A DNA stretch of 64,000 nucleotides, from contig OZ252227.1 in NCBI GenBank assembly GCA_965249175.1, positions 4,898,001-4,962,000 of the forward strand, in the 5' to 3' direction. The DNA comes from CAZYFH01 sp965249175. GTDB lineage: Bacteria; Acidobacteriota; Vicinamibacteria; Vicinamibacterales; UBA8438. The translations under genes and the position numbers were made by a program. Below the pieces are notes generated by a model. The model ran no database searches. It was given only the letters and a program-made list of their open reading frames with translations, and had not been told where the DNA came from. Positions 8,782 through 18,307 of the stretch are shown piece after piece. Within the stretch, counting starts at the first letter, position 1, and every line of letters begins with the position of its first letter.

Positions 8782-9867
8782 ATGAAACCAGTCCGCATCG
8801 ACGTCGCGACGACGTCGCGCGCCTACCAGGTGCACGTCGGTGAGGGACTGATCGCCAGGCTCGGGCCGCTGCTCGACAAGGCTGGCGCACGCGACCGCCG
8901 ATTCCTTGTCTCAAGCCCTGCGATCTGGAGAGCCCACAGCCGAACCGTCGAACCGGCGGTCCGCGGGGCGCACACGACTCTGGTGCCGGACGGCGAACAG
9001 TCCAAGACCATGCAGACCGTCGCCAAGATTCATGACGCGCTCCTTCGCGCCGATGCCGACCGCGCCGCCACTGTGATCGCCGTCGGCGGCGGGGTCATTG
9101 GCGATATGGTCGGATTCGCCGCGGCAACGCTGCTCCGCGGCGTGTCGCTGGCGCAGGTGCCCACGACCTTGCTGGCACAGGTCGATAGCGCGATCGGTGG
9201 CAAAGTCGGCGTCAATCATGCACTCGGCAAGAATCTCATCGGGGCGTTCCATCAGCCGGTCGTCGTCGTTGCTGACCCCCTGGTCCTCCACACGTTGCCC
9301 CGACGCGAGTTTCGGGCAGGTCTGTACGAAGTCATCAAGTACGGCATGATCGCCGACCGCGATCTGTTCGACCGGGTCAGCCGTGATCTGACGGCGCTGT
9401 TCGCCCGTGCGCCCGCAGCGCTCGTGCCGCTCATCGCCACGTCGTGCCGAATCAAGGCCCGGGTTGTGGCGGCCGACGAACGGGAGCACGGGCATCGTCG
9501 CGTGCTCAATCTGGGACATACCGCTGGTCACGCGATCGAAACGGTCACGCGCTACCGGCGCTTTAGACACGGTGAGGCGGTCGGCTACGGCATGCTGGCT
9601 GTCGCCGACATCGCGGTCAGGCGCGGGGTACTCGAAGCATCCCAGCGGGATATGCTCGCCACGCTGATCGCCCAGTTGGGCCCACTCCCGTCCGTGAGTG
9701 ACTTGTCCGCCAAGGAGGTGGTCACGGCCATGCGCCGGGACAAGAAGGTCGTGAAGGGACGGCTCCACGTCGTGCTGCCGACCAGCATCGGGACGACCCA
9801 GATCGTTGACGACGTCGCCGAGCGAGAATTCAGCCGGTCGCTACGAGCCATCGGACTACGCGCGTGA
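8782..9867 (+). CDS. aroB: 3-dehydroquinate synthase
   Basis: AroB converts DAHP to 3-dehydroquinate, the second step of the shikimate pathway. The protein is 361 aa, the normal family length. It shows the NAD-binding AVGGGVIGDMVGFAAAT, the substrate loop PTTLLAQVDSAIGGKVGVNH with GKNLIGAFHQP, and the zinc-ligand region LNLGHTAGHAIE with the later FRHGEAVGYGM. It starts at ATG 8782 (MKPVRIDVATTSRAY). No other aro gene is adjacent, so it appears to be monocistronic. It converges on the disrupted response-regulator gene. Confidence 0.96.
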   Translation: MKPVRIDVATTSRAYQVHVGEGLIARLGPLLDKAGARDRRFLVSSPAIWRAHSRTVEPAVRGAHTTLVPDGEQSKTMQTVAKIHDALLRADADRAATVIAVGGGVIGDMVGFAAATLLRGVSLAQVPTTLLAQVDSAIGGKVGVNHALGKNLIGAFHQPVVVVADPLVLHTLPRREFRAGLYEVIKYGMIADRDLFDRVSRDLTALFARAPAALVPLIATSCRIKARVVAADEREHGHRRVLNLGHTAGHAIETVTRYRRFRHGEAVGYGMLAVADIAVRRGVLEASQRDMLATLIAQLGPLPSVSDLSAKEVVTAMRRDKKVVKGRLHVVLPTSIGTTQIVDDVAEREFSRSLRAIGLRA

Positions 9868-10170
9868 GTCCAAGCGCAGATGGGGCGCACCCCTAAACGC
9901 AACTACCCCAACCCGTGCTCCCTCAGCTTGGCCAGGAGCACGCGGTAGGCGACCTTCAACTGGTCGGCCGAGACACCGATCGCCGCGTACGTCGCGCAGG
10001 ACCTGCGCAATTTTGTGCCGTTCGACCTCGGTCTGCACGCGACCGCAGGCCTCGGCCAGGCTGCCCGACAAATCGGCGTGGTCCCACGGGTTGACCGCGC
10101 GCTCGGTCGTCAGGCCGAGCCCCGACAAGTTGACGTCGCCCGCTTGGATCTCCGAACCGTCGCACAGGAT

Positions 10171-10218
<48 letters not shown>

Positions 10219-11252
10219 CGCATAGGCCCGGAGCGCCTCCTCGGCCGCCGGTGCCAGTACGAGCGCCGGTTTCTTGAGGTCGCTGCAAAACCGCCGGATG
10301 AAGTGACGTGCGAGGATCGGCACGTCGTCTGGGCGGTCGCGGAGTGGCGGCACGGTGATCGGAAACACGGACAGACGAAAGAACAGGTCCTCGCGGAACT
10401 GGCGGGCGGCGACCGCCGCCCGGAGGTCTTTGTTCGTGGCGGCGACCAGGCGTACATCGACTTGCAACTGTACGTTGCCCCCGACATGCTCGAAGCTGCG
10501 CTCCTCGATTGCCCGCAGGATCTTGGCCTGCAACGGCACCGGCAGATCACCGATTTCGTCGAGAAACAGCGTGCCGCGATGCGCCACCTCGAACTTGCCC
10601 GGTTTCCGGGCGACCGCGCCGGTAAAGGCGCTTTTTCGTGACCGAACAGCTCTGATTCCAACAGCGTGTCCGGTATCGCCGCGCAGTTGATGGCCACGAA
10701 CGGACCCTCTGCTCGCGCGCTGTAGGCGTGGAGCGCTCGCGCAAAGAGCTCCTTCCCGGTACCGCTCTCGCCGCCGATGAGCACGGTTGCGTCCGTCTCA
10801 GCGGCCCGCTGCAACGTCGCCAAGACCTGTTTCAATGCGGCATCGTCGCTAACGATCGTCGGCAGCCCCCGCCTGACGGCCAGCTCTTCCTTGAGCACCA
10901 AGTTCTCCGTCGCCAGACGGTGACGATCGAGCGCGCGCGCCACCAGTAGCACCAGATGGTCGGGGTCGACAGGTTTCGCGAGAAAATCCATCGCCCCATC
11001 CTTCATCGCGGCGACGGCGTCCTCGATGCTGCCATAGGCCGTCATGACAATGACCGACGTCTCGGCGTTGAGCTCCTGGGCGGCGCGAAGCACCCCGAAA
11101 CCGTCGCCTTTTGGCAGGCGGAGATCGGTGAGCACGACGGCCGGTCGGTGGCGGTGAAGCGCCGCGGTTGCGTCCTCTTGATCCTCCGCCTCGACGACGG
11201 CGTAGTCGTGCGCCTCGAGCGCATGTCGAAGCATGGTCCGCAGGGACTGTTT

Positions 11253-12536
11253 CTAAGGCGCGCCCCCGGTTTTCTTGGACACGGATTAAGGGAGAATCCA
11301 ATGTCCAAGGAGGTAGGGGGAATGGTCCGGTCGAGGACGGTGAAGGGATCTGGGTCGGCGCGGACGGAGGGAGCCCGGAGGGCGACTGGAGGCCGTGCCG
11401 ACGTTGCGGCGGCCGAGGCGGGGGCCTTGGGGCCTGGGCAGCGGTGGAGCGCGGGCCGGAAGCGAGACGTCGTGCTGCGCCTGCTGCGCGGCGAGTCGCT
11501 CGACGCGGCCCAACGACACATTGGGGCCCTGTCGATGGAGAACGAGCTGTTGCGGGAGCGGGCTCGAGCTGCGGAACGCCGCCTCCCTTTGCCGATGCGG
11601 AGGTCGCGGCGATGAGCGCGACGACCTCCGCGACCACCGGACGGCGCTACGGCCTCCAGCGGGTGTGTCGGGCGTGGGAGCGCTCGCGCTCGGCGCTCTC
11701 CGCGCGGCGCGCTCAGGCGGAGCGCCGGCAGGGCGACGGCCCCGCGGGCCGGCACCGGCACTCTCGGGTGAGCAGCTCCTGGCGGCCATTCGCGCCGACC
11801 TCGCCCGGTCGCCGTTCCAGGGCGAGGGCCATCGCAAGGTACACGCGCGGCTGCGGATCTTGGACGGGATCCGCGTCGCCCGTACCCGGGTGCTGCGCGT
11901 GATGCGCGCGCACGGGCTGCTCTCGCCCCACCGCGGGCGCCAGGGCAATCCGAAGCTCCACGACGGGACCATCATCACCGCGGCGCCCCAGGTCATGTGG
12001 GAACCGACGGCGTGCGGGTATTCACCGTGGACGACGGCTGGGTCTGGACCTTCGCGGCGGTCGACCACTGGAACGCCGAGTGCGTGGGGTGGCACGTGTG
12101 CAAGATCGGCAGCCGCTTCGCGGCGCTTGAGCCCGTCGCGCAAGGCGTCCGGCGGCTGTACGGCTCGGTAGACGCCGACGTCGCCCGCGGACTGGCGTTG
12201 CGGATGGACCATGGGCGTCAGTACCTGTCGGACCACTTCCTCCACCAGATCCGGTCCTGGGGCATCCGTCCCAGCTTTGGCTTCATCGAGGAACCTGAAA
12301 CGAATGGTGTCGTGGAACGGTGGAATCGCACCCTCAAGGAGCAAGCCATCTACGGCCGAGTCTTTCAGCATCTCGACGACGTACGCGCCGCCGTCGCCGA
12401 GTTCGTCAAGCACTACCACCAGAGCTGGCGCCTTGAAAAGCTCGGATATCAGACGCCCATCGAAGCACGAGAGAGATTCGAGCTACGCCAGGCTGCGTAG
12501 CGCAAACGTGTGTCCAAGGAACCGGGTGCGGTACAG
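11253..12536 (+). mobile_element. Degenerate IS3-family insertion sequence
   Basis: An element of about 1.28 kb is flanked on both sides by the same 12 bases, CAGGGACTGTTT (11241-11252 and 12537-12548), which looks like a target duplication. Its ends are imperfect inverted repeats sharing CCCGGTT...CTTGGACAC (left about 11265-11284; right end reads CCCGGTTCCTTGGACAC in reverse). It carries orfA and orfB remnants of an IS3-type DDE transposase. A 12-bp duplication is longer than the 3-5 bp usual for IS3, so the exact edges are inferred from the host-gene reading frame. Confidence 0.85.
11301..12500 (+). pseudogene. IS3-family transposase OrfA/OrfB remnant
   Basis: orfA (ATG 11301, SD-like GGGAGA) has the typical GRKRDVVLRLLRGESLD start but jumps to IGALSMENELLRERARAAE, lacking about 45 residues of the usual HTH and linker. 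orfB starts at ATG 11612 overlapping the orfA stop. It needs two frameshifts, near 11755 and 11998, to read GRRYGLQRVCRAW, then GEQLLAAIRADLARSPFQGEGHRK, then MWGTDGVRVFTVDDGW onward. The DDE residues are visible as GTDG, RMDHGRQY and VVERWNRTLKEQ. It ends FELRQAA at 12500. It encodes no intact transposase. Confidence 0.88.
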
Positions 12537-12715
12537 CAGGGACTGTTTATCCTCGACGATCAAGGTCAAGGGAGCGGGTGCCTTAGTGGGGCCGGTCATC
12601 GTCGCGAAAGCACTGGCGGAATGCGTCCCCAGTGTAGCATCCGGCGTAGATGGGCTCGCTCGCATGGGCCAGCGCGGGCGCGACTAACCTTAGGCGACAG
12701 CGCGGCGCACCTCAA

Positions 12716-13516
12716 TTACCGCACGACACCCCAGGAGAGCAGTTGCACGTAGTCTCGAACTGGCGCGCCCGATGGCGGCTCCGATGGGGCAACGCGGACG
12801 AGCGTCGCTTGGAGCGCACGATGCGCTCGCGCCGGACCGAACGCCGCGGCATGCGCGACCACCGCGTCGTTGCTGTCGCGCTGCGGATCGCCGTCGGCGT
12901 CTGCGGCATCGTCCGCCACCCAGACGGCGATCATCCACTCGGGGTACCCCGCCGGGACCGCAACGATGCCGCTCAGCGATCCGTGCGCAAACAGCCGCCA
13001 GGCGAGACCCCGGCCGGCGCCGTACTCTCCCGACCCGTCGCGCCGCAGTCGAGCGGTCTCGTCCGACAGACTCAGCCGCGACCCGTCCGCCAGTCGTGGC
13101 TGGAGCGACGTCCCCCAGAAGCGCGACCGGACCGCTCCGCCGAGGGCCCCGTGCCACGAGACCCTCCTCTGGTTCGACGCCAGCTCGGCCACGGTCCACT
13201 CGAGGGCCGCCTCGGCGGCATACAGCCCCTCAATCGCGCGTCGATGATTCGATGCCACCGACACCTCCGTTGACGCCAGGGGCACGAGCGCGCCCACGAG
13301 TGCCACGAGGACGAGGCAAGCCATCATCGTGACGAGCAGCGCCATCCCGTCAGTACTAGTACACCGCCGTCGATATACGGTCAGTCGTCGGGCCCGCATC
13401 ACACCCAGCCGCGGCGGTGCCGCCTCGACATACGGCCTGTATGCCTTCGTCGCGGCGCCTTGCGCCTGGGCGCGCTGCGACCCCGACGATGTGACCGTAT
13501 ATCGACGGCGATGCAC
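12716..13516 (-). CDS. pilX: PilX-like minor pilin / type IV pilus assembly protein, N terminus altered by insertion
   Basis: PilX-type minor pilins help prime and decorate type IV pili. The conserved part begins DG-MALLVTMMACLVLVALVGALVPLASTEVSVASNHRRAIEGLYAAEAALEW, a class III-like prepilin helix followed by the usual 'YAAEAALE' motif. About 170 C-terminal residues are little conserved. In the present sequence the frame opens at a GTG (13516) inside a 166-bp inverted-repeat element and adds about 55 basic residues before the cleavage glycine. Removing the element joins the ATG at 13521-13523 to give MTDG then MALL, a normal leader overlapping the pilW stop (TGAGAATG). The gene may therefore be inactive or start internally. 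Confidence 0.75.
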   Translation of the reverse strand: MHRRRYTVTSSGSQRAQAQGAATKAYRPYVEAAPPRLGVMRARRLTVYRRRCTSTDGMALLVTMMACLVLVALVGALVPLASTEVSVASNHRRAIEGLYAAEAALEWTVAELASNQRRVSWHGALGGAVRSRFWGTSLQPRLADGSRLSLSDETARLRRDGSGEYGAGRGLAWRLFAHGSLSGIVAVPAGYPEWMIAVWVADDAADADGDPQRDSNDAVVAHAAAFGPARAHRALQATLVRVAPSEPPSGAPVRDYVQLLSWGVVR

Positions 13517-13520
13517 TAGT
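13355..13520. mobile_element. 166-bp MITE-like inverted-repeat element inserted in pilX
   Basis: Terminal inverted repeats of 29 bp lie at 13355-13383 and 13492-13520. They start ACTAGT, share GCCGTCGATATACGGTCA, and have two mismatches. Weaker symmetry (CGTCGGG..CGCA) continues inward, so the whole element can fold into a long hairpin. It has no coding capacity. It lies between the pilX start codon and its prepilin cleavage site. The empty site can be rebuilt as ATG-ACT-GAC-GGG, compatible with a 3-bp ACT duplication. Confidence 0.8.
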
Positions 13521-13525
13521 CATTC

Positions 13526-14602
13526 TCACCACGTCGCCCCGCTCCGTGGGGACACATCGAATCGGACGGCGAGATCGGGAATCGCGTCAGGCCGGACGCG
13601 AGCGGCCGACGGCGGGACCAGCAGCGGCTCGCGGGCACGGCGCCACGCGACCTCCGCGACGCGGAGACGCATCTCGACGCGTACCCGACGGATGCGGAAC
13701 ACGTCGACGTCGAATGGGGCACCACCCCCGCACCAGGGGCCATCCACAAAACGATCCGGGGAGAGCGCGCGAACAGCCGGCGCGGAGTGGCCCGGCGGCG
13801 CTGGGGAGGCGGCGCGTGCGAGGCACGGCGCCACCACGCGCTGGCGCGCGAACGGAACCGTGGTCGCCGTCGGGAGCGGACCGCCAAAGTACTCGAACCC
13901 TATGTCCACCACGCCATCGATGAACGGCAGGTCTGTGGCCCATCCATCGTGAACACGGAGCTGCCCGCGCTGCCGGTCGAGGTAATAGCTACGCACCCGG
14001 ACCGGCACCACCCAGGCACCTGGCGGATAGGATGCCCCCGAACCGCCACCGAGATGCCGGAGCCACACCGTGTCACGACGGGCGCGCGTGACTCGGAACA
14101 TGTCGGATCGCCCCGACTCGTCGAACACGAGGGCCATCAACCGGGCGTCCACCCCGCACCGCGGCGGTCGATCGCACCCGCGGCCTGACATGAGGGTCAC
14201 GCGGACGCGCATGCCTCCACTTGGCACCGTCGTCGCGAGCCGCGCGCCAACGGCGCCGGGGATCGCATGGAGCGTCGTGACCGCTTCGTCGTTCGCCGTC
14301 GTCCTGACCACGGCGCCGCGCCCAAGACGACCCGGCACAATCGGCGCGCGGAGCCATGTCAGCGCGTGCTCATGTTCGGTCCCGACGGTTGGGCCGCTGC
14401 CGGCCATGAGCAGATCGCGATGCAGTTGCGAGCCGGCGGCGCGCAGTCGCTGGTGCATGTCCGCGGTCTGAGGGACCGAGACGATGGCCCCGTGCGCGGG
14501 GTTCAGCAACCCGAACACCATGCCGAGCAGCGTCAGCATGAGCGCGGCCGAGACCAAGAGCTCCAGTAGCATGTGGCTATCTGCGCGCGCGCAGTGTGGC
14601 AA
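13526..14602 (-). CDS. pilW: PilW-like minor pilin / prepilin-type N-terminal protein
   Basis: This is a type IV pilus minor pilin of 358 aa, the large size expected for PilW. The leader MPHCARADS precedes HMLLELLVSAALMLTLLGMVFGL, with Glu at mature position 5; the residue before the cleavage site is Ser instead of the usual Gly. The next region, QTADMHQRLRAAGSQLHRDLLMAGSG, matches the PilW pattern. The start is a TTG at 14602 overlapping the end of pilV by 26 nt; no better start exists upstream of the hydrophobic helix. The stop TGA (13526) overlapped the original pilX start region. Confidence 0.85.
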   Translation of the reverse strand: MPHCARADSHMLLELLVSAALMLTLLGMVFGLLNPAHGAIVSVPQTADMHQRLRAAGSQLHRDLLMAGSGPTVGTEHEHALTWLRAPIVPGRLGRGAVVRTTANDEAVTTLHAIPGAVGARLATTVPSGGMRVRVTLMSGRGCDRPPRCGVDARLMALVFDESGRSDMFRVTRARRDTVWLRHLGGGSGASYPPGAWVVPVRVRSYYLDRQRGQLRVHDGWATDLPFIDGVVDIGFEYFGGPLPTATTVPFARQRVVAPCLARAASPAPPGHSAPAVRALSPDRFVDGPWCGGGAPFDVDVFRIRRVRVEMRLRVAEVAWRRAREPLLVPPSAARVRPDAIPDLAVRFDVSPRSGATW

Positions 14603-15143
14603 TCCATGCGACTCCGGGGTCTGATGGCCTCAGCGGTCGCTCCGGCGCAATCGGTGCGGCACCGAGCGCGATGACAATCACCTGGAGCGCCAGCACGTCG
14701 CCGGCGGGTGACGCCAGGGCGCCGACCGACCAACGCCGAACGTAGGCGGTACCAGGTGGCGGCTCACGACCCGTGCCGAGCCATGCGCCCCCGGTATCGA
14801 GAAAGTCGACATACCCCGCTACGTTGGTGTCCAGTCCGGCGGCCGCGGCCGGGGCGTCGCGCAGTCCGCGCCCCTGCGCCGTGGGCGGTTCGGTCGCGAG
14901 ATCCGTCGTCACGTCGGACCGCGGCCCGCCCGTACGCGGATGGAATGCCCACGTAAGCGATCGGAGCTCTTCGATCTTCTGGACCGCCAGCAGCGTCGAC
15001 GTGATGTCCGCGCCACCAGCCCCGACCGCCGCCCGCGTCATCGACACGACGTGCGCGATGCCGGTCGCGAGCCCGATGAGCAGCGTGGCGGCAATCAGCG
15101 TTTCGAAGAGCGCGAATCCGTCGGTGGATGACCGGTGCGGCAC
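14577..15143 (-). CDS. pilV: PilV-like minor pilin
   Basis: This is a type IV pilus minor pilin of 188 aa. The short leader MPHRSSTDG precedes FALFETLIAATLLIGLATGIAHVV, with Glu at mature position 5. GADITSTLLAVQKIEELRSL is characteristic of PilV/PilE-like subunits. Start GTG 15143. It is the first gene of a pilV-pilW-pilX minor pilin set whose genes overlap, downstream of the kinase and pilD genes. The order V-W-X matches the minor-pilin operons of other T4P systems. Confidence 0.85.
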   Translation of the reverse strand: MPHRSSTDGFALFETLIAATLLIGLATGIAHVVSMTRAAVGAGGADITSTLLAVQKIEELRSLTWAFHPRTGGPRSDVTTDLATEPPTAQGRGLRDAPAAAAGLDTNVAGYVDFLDTGGAWLGTGREPPPGTAYVRRWSVGALASPAGDVLALQVIVIALGAAPIAPERPLRPSDPGVAWIATLRARR

Positions 15144-15286
15144 GAAGACCGGTCAGTGCAAGGCGCGGGCCGACAGGAGATGGTGCTCGAAGCCCACGCA
15201 GGGAGTGGTTGACCGACAAACGACGGCAGAACTTGCCTCGTCGTGATCTGCGGACCACTGCAGGAGCTGCCACGGCGCGCGTGTCA

Positions 15287-16561
15287 CTACGTGGCCGGCG
15301 TGAGCGGGAGGACGATGTCCATCCTGGCGCCCCCCGAGTCGGCGGCACCCGCCGTGACCCGACCGTTGTGCGTGACGACGATCTTCTGCGTCAGCGCCAG
15401 CCCGAGGCCGGTGCCCGAGGACTTCGTCGTGAAGAACGGGCGGAAGATACGCTCGCGTGCATCCGCGGCAATGCCTGGACCGTTGTCTGTGACGGTGACC
15501 CGGACCTCACCATGCTCGCGATCCACGGCGCCGATGAGACGGATCTGTGGCGCGACCTGAGCGTCGGCACACGCGTCGACAGCATTCCGGAACAAGTTGC
15601 TGAGCGCTTGCCGCAGCAGCACGTCGTCACCTTCGACATCGGCAAACTCGCCGCTGAGCACGACCGCACCGCCGCGCCGCGTCACGTCACCCCGCACCTC
15701 GTCGGCGGCCCGCTCGGCCAGCTTCGCCATGCTCACCGTCGTCAGGCTGAGCTCCGCGGGCCGCGCGAACGCCAGGAAGTTGTCAACAACCTCACGGAGC
15801 GCGACAGTCTCCTGCCGGATACCTTCGACATACGGTTTGTAGTCGGCCCGAAGCTTGCCGGGATCAATCAAGCGGGCGTACCCGTGGATGGTGGCCAGAC
15901 CGTTGCGGAATTCATGCGCGATGCCGGCGGTGAGCTCGCCAACCCTGGCGAGGCTGTCTTGCAACCGAACGCGCTCCTCGAGCTCCATGACCGCACTCAG
16001 GTCGGTAAACAGGCAGATCGCGCCCAAGATCTGACCGCCGTCGTCCAGCATCGGCGAGATCGATACGCCGAGATGCGTGGCGCGGCCGGGACCTGCCGCC
16101 GCGTCGAGCTTCAGGGTGCGGCGCCCAATGGGTCGGCGCGTGGCGAGGCACTGCTCCAGGGCGCTGGTGAGCGGACTCGCAACGGGCGCGAGCAACTCAC
16201 GAAACGACCCACCGGCTTCACGCGTAAGCCCAAGAAGACGCCGGCCGGCCGGATTCAGGATATGCACGTCGCCGCCGACGTCGACCACCAGCAGCCCAGA
16301 CGCGAGGCTCGCGATAATCTGCTCGCTCAACCGCTCCGAGGCCACCGCCCGCTCCTCCGTGGCCCGCTCTTGCATCCGGAGGCGCGCAACCGCCTGCTCG
16401 AGGGCGGCCGTCAGAAAAGCGGTTTCGGGTCCCGCGTCGCGTTGCCGCCGATTCGCGGAGCGCGTCGCAAGACCCAAGCGGAGCACCGCGAACAACAGCA
16501 CCCCGCTCAGCGCGCCGACAATGAGCAAGAAGACGAGCAGGAGAGGATTGGATTGGGCCAC
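15287..16561 (-). CDS. NtrB/PilS-type PAS sensor histidine kinase
   Basis: A membrane-anchored kinase of 424 aa from GTG 16561, preceded by GAAGG at a suitable distance and 10 bp after the pilD stop. It has one N-terminal transmembrane helix (NPLLLVFLLIVGALSGVLLFAVL), a helical linker, a PAS domain (about 80-190, GLLVVDVGGDVHILNPAG), HisKA with the phospho-His at 216 (TAGIAHEFRNGLATIHGYARLI), and HATPase_c with NLFRNAVDA, TDNGPGI and GTGLGLAL. It is complete. Its likely cognate, an NtrC-type regulator four genes away on the same strand, is destroyed. It is distinct from PilS at 24484-26193. The frame extends further upstream into pilD, but that stretch is not family-like. Confidence 0.9.
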   Translation of the reverse strand: MAQSNPLLLVFLLIVGALSGVLLFAVLRLGLATRSANRRQRDAGPETAFLTAALEQAVARLRMQERATEERAVASERLSEQIIASLASGLLVVDVGGDVHILNPAGRRLLGLTREAGGSFRELLAPVASPLTSALEQCLATRRPIGRRTLKLDAAAGPGRATHLGVSISPMLDDGGQILGAICLFTDLSAVMELEERVRLQDSLARVGELTAGIAHEFRNGLATIHGYARLIDPGKLRADYKPYVEGIRQETVALREVVDNFLAFARPAELSLTTVSMAKLAERAADEVRGDVTRRGGAVVLSGEFADVEGDDVLLRQALSNLFRNAVDACADAQVAPQIRLIGAVDREHGEVRVTVTDNGPGIAADARERIFRPFFTTKSSGTGLGLALTQKIVVTHNGRVTAGAADSGGARMDIVLPLTPAT

Positions 16562-16571
16562 CAGCGAACCT

Positions 16572-17339
16572 TCAGTAGAAGGATGCGTACCACGCCACGA
16601 ACGGCTCTCCGGCGACGGTAGCCACGATCGCGGCAATCGCCAGAAACGACCCGAGCGGTAGCGCGTAGCGTGCGTCACCACGTCGGAGCGCCATCACGGC
16701 GAGGCCAGCCAGCGAACCGAGCAGCGACGCGAGCAGGAGCGTCACCAGCATCAGCTGCCATCCTAGAAATGCCCCAATCATGCCCAGCATCTTGACGTCG
16801 CCCATGCCGAGGCCTTCCTCGCCCCGAATCCGGTAATACGCCTCAGAGATCGCCAGGAGCACTCCCGCGCCCACCGCGACCCCGATCAGCGCATCGATCC
16901 AGCCCGGCTCGACGACGACGCTCGCCAGGAGACCGACGACGATTCCCGGGACGGTGATCACGTTCGGGAGGATCCTGTGACGCAGGTCGATGACAAAGAG
17001 CACCACCATGGCGCCGCTGAATGCCACCCGGGCGACGAGCAGCGGTTGCCATCCCACATGCCAGTACTGCAGCAGGAAGAGCGCAGCGGTCGCGACCTCC
17101 ACGGCGGGATACATGAGCGAGATCGGTTCGCCGCAGGCCCGACAGCGCCCTCGCAGCACCATGTAGCCCAGCACCGGCACGTTGTCGAACCACCGCAGCG
17201 CCCGCCCGCACGAGGGACAGTGCGACGGCGGATTGACGATGGACCCCCCGCGGGGCAGCCGGTGAATACAGACGTTGAGAAAGCTGCCGACGATGAGGCC
17301 GAACACGGCCAGCAGCGCGGCCCCCGTCGCCTCGCTCAT
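16572..17339 (-). CDS. pilD: Prepilin peptidase / N-methyltransferase
   Basis: An inner-membrane aspartic protease that cleaves prepilin leaders at G-F and methylates the new N terminus. At 255 aa it has the N-terminal cytoplasmic domain with two CxxC pairs (Cys 41/44 and 66/69), FDNVPVLGYMVLRGRCRACG, and eight hydrophobic helices. The catalytic aspartates are Asp118 (FVIDLRHRILPN) and Asp181 (GLGMGDVKMLGM). The start ATG 17339 overlaps the TPR gene stop by ATGA, which indicates translational coupling. Its substrates PilA, the second pilin and PilV/W/X are all encoded nearby. Confidence 0.96.
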   Translation of the reverse strand: MSEATGAALLAVFGLIVGSFLNVCIHRLPRGGSIVNPPSHCPSCGRALRWFDNVPVLGYMVLRGRCRACGEPISLMYPAVEVATAALFLLQYWHVGWQPLLVARVAFSGAMVVLFVIDLRHRILPNVITVPGIVVGLLASVVVEPGWIDALIGVAVGAGVLLAISEAYYRIRGEEGLGMGDVKMLGMIGAFLGWQLMLVTLLLASLLGSLAGLAVMALRRGDARYALPLGSFLAIAAIVATVAGEPFVAWYASFY

Positions 17340-18307
17340 CGGGCCGTGGGGCCTGGCGCTCGCGGATCGTCCGGCATCGGAAACAGCGGCGATTGCGCCG
17401 AGACCGTCACCCGGCCGGTGCGTTGTAGCAGCAGATACTGGTGCCCGGCCGGGTCGATTGGCAACCCGGTCAACGCACCAGCGACGACGAGGTCCTCCCA
17501 GATCTCGGGGAGCCGCCCGGTGCGATCGCGGTATACCTCGATGACGCGCTCGTACAACTCGATCTGATCGAGCGCGTCGAGCTGGGCCAGGCGACGTTCG
17601 GCCTCGTTTTGGATCCAGTCATTGTCCGCCGACTCGAGCAGCTGCTGCCACAGCATTCGCGATGCGCTCCGGTTGCCGCCCTCGGCCAGGGTATTGGCGG
17701 CGAGCGACTGGAGCCACCACGCCGCGCCGGGCACCTGACTGGCTCGCTCGAACCACCGCGCCGCCTCCTCGTAGTCGTGCAGCCACCAGTAGTAGACGAA
17801 CCCAATGTCCTGGAGCATCTGCCACCGATCGGGCATGTTGGCGGCGCCCTTTTGAAGCAAGGCGACGGCTTGATCGGGGCGTCCCGGACCGTCGGGAAAC
17901 GCCTCGGTGAGGAAAATGGCACCGAACCTGTAGGCGACGTTGAACCGGGGATCGAGGGTCGTCGTGATGTCGAGCAGTGGATACAGGAGGCTGTAGTCCT
18001 TCTCCGCATCCTCCGCCAGCCGGCCACGCCCATAGTGCTGAATCGCCCGAATCCAGTAGACGTCGGCCAGCAGCGCGTCGAACGACAACGCCATGCGTCG
18101 GAGAATATTGCCCGACGGGACATACAAGACCTCGATGCGGGCACGCTCGGCGGCGTACGTCCTGTCGCGGACCAGCTGCACCGAGGTGAAGAGTGCGACG
18201 AGCACCGCTACGGCCACAAGGGCCGTGCCCGGGCGGCCCCACCAGGCCGTGCGGCCGTCCACACTCCGATTCCCCTCACGGTTCACCGAGCCCTGGTCGC
18301 CGGTCAT
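17336..18307 (-). CDS. TPR-repeat membrane-anchored protein of the pilus export cluster (PilG position)
   Basis: A 323-aa protein from ATG 18307, overlapping the ABC permease stop by ATGA. One N-terminal transmembrane segment (TALVAVAVLVALFTSVQLV) is followed by helical, tryptophan-rich TPR-like repeats (ADVYWIRAIQHYGRGRL, YPLLDITTTLDPRFNVAYRFGAIFL, MLQDIGFVYYWWLHDYEEAARWFERA). It sits where M. xanthus has PilG relative to an ABC transporter pair and PilD. No homology to PilG can be claimed from this reading; the positional match is inference. It probably acts at the inner membrane in pilus assembly or export. A much longer ORF covering this gene and its upstream neighbour is a frame artefact. 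Confidence 0.82.
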   Translation of the reverse strand: MTGDQGSVNREGNRSVDGRTAWWGRPGTALVAVAVLVALFTSVQLVRDRTYAAERARIEVLYVPSGNILRRMALSFDALLADVYWIRAIQHYGRGRLAEDAEKDYSLLYPLLDITTTLDPRFNVAYRFGAIFLTEAFPDGPGRPDQAVALLQKGAANMPDRWQMLQDIGFVYYWWLHDYEEAARWFERASQVPGAAWWLQSLAANTLAEGGNRSASRMLWQQLLESADNDWIQNEAERRLAQLDALDQIELYERVIEVYRDRTGRLPEIWEDLVVAGALTGLPIDPAGHQYLLLQRTGRVTVSAQSPLFPMPDDPRAPGPTAR

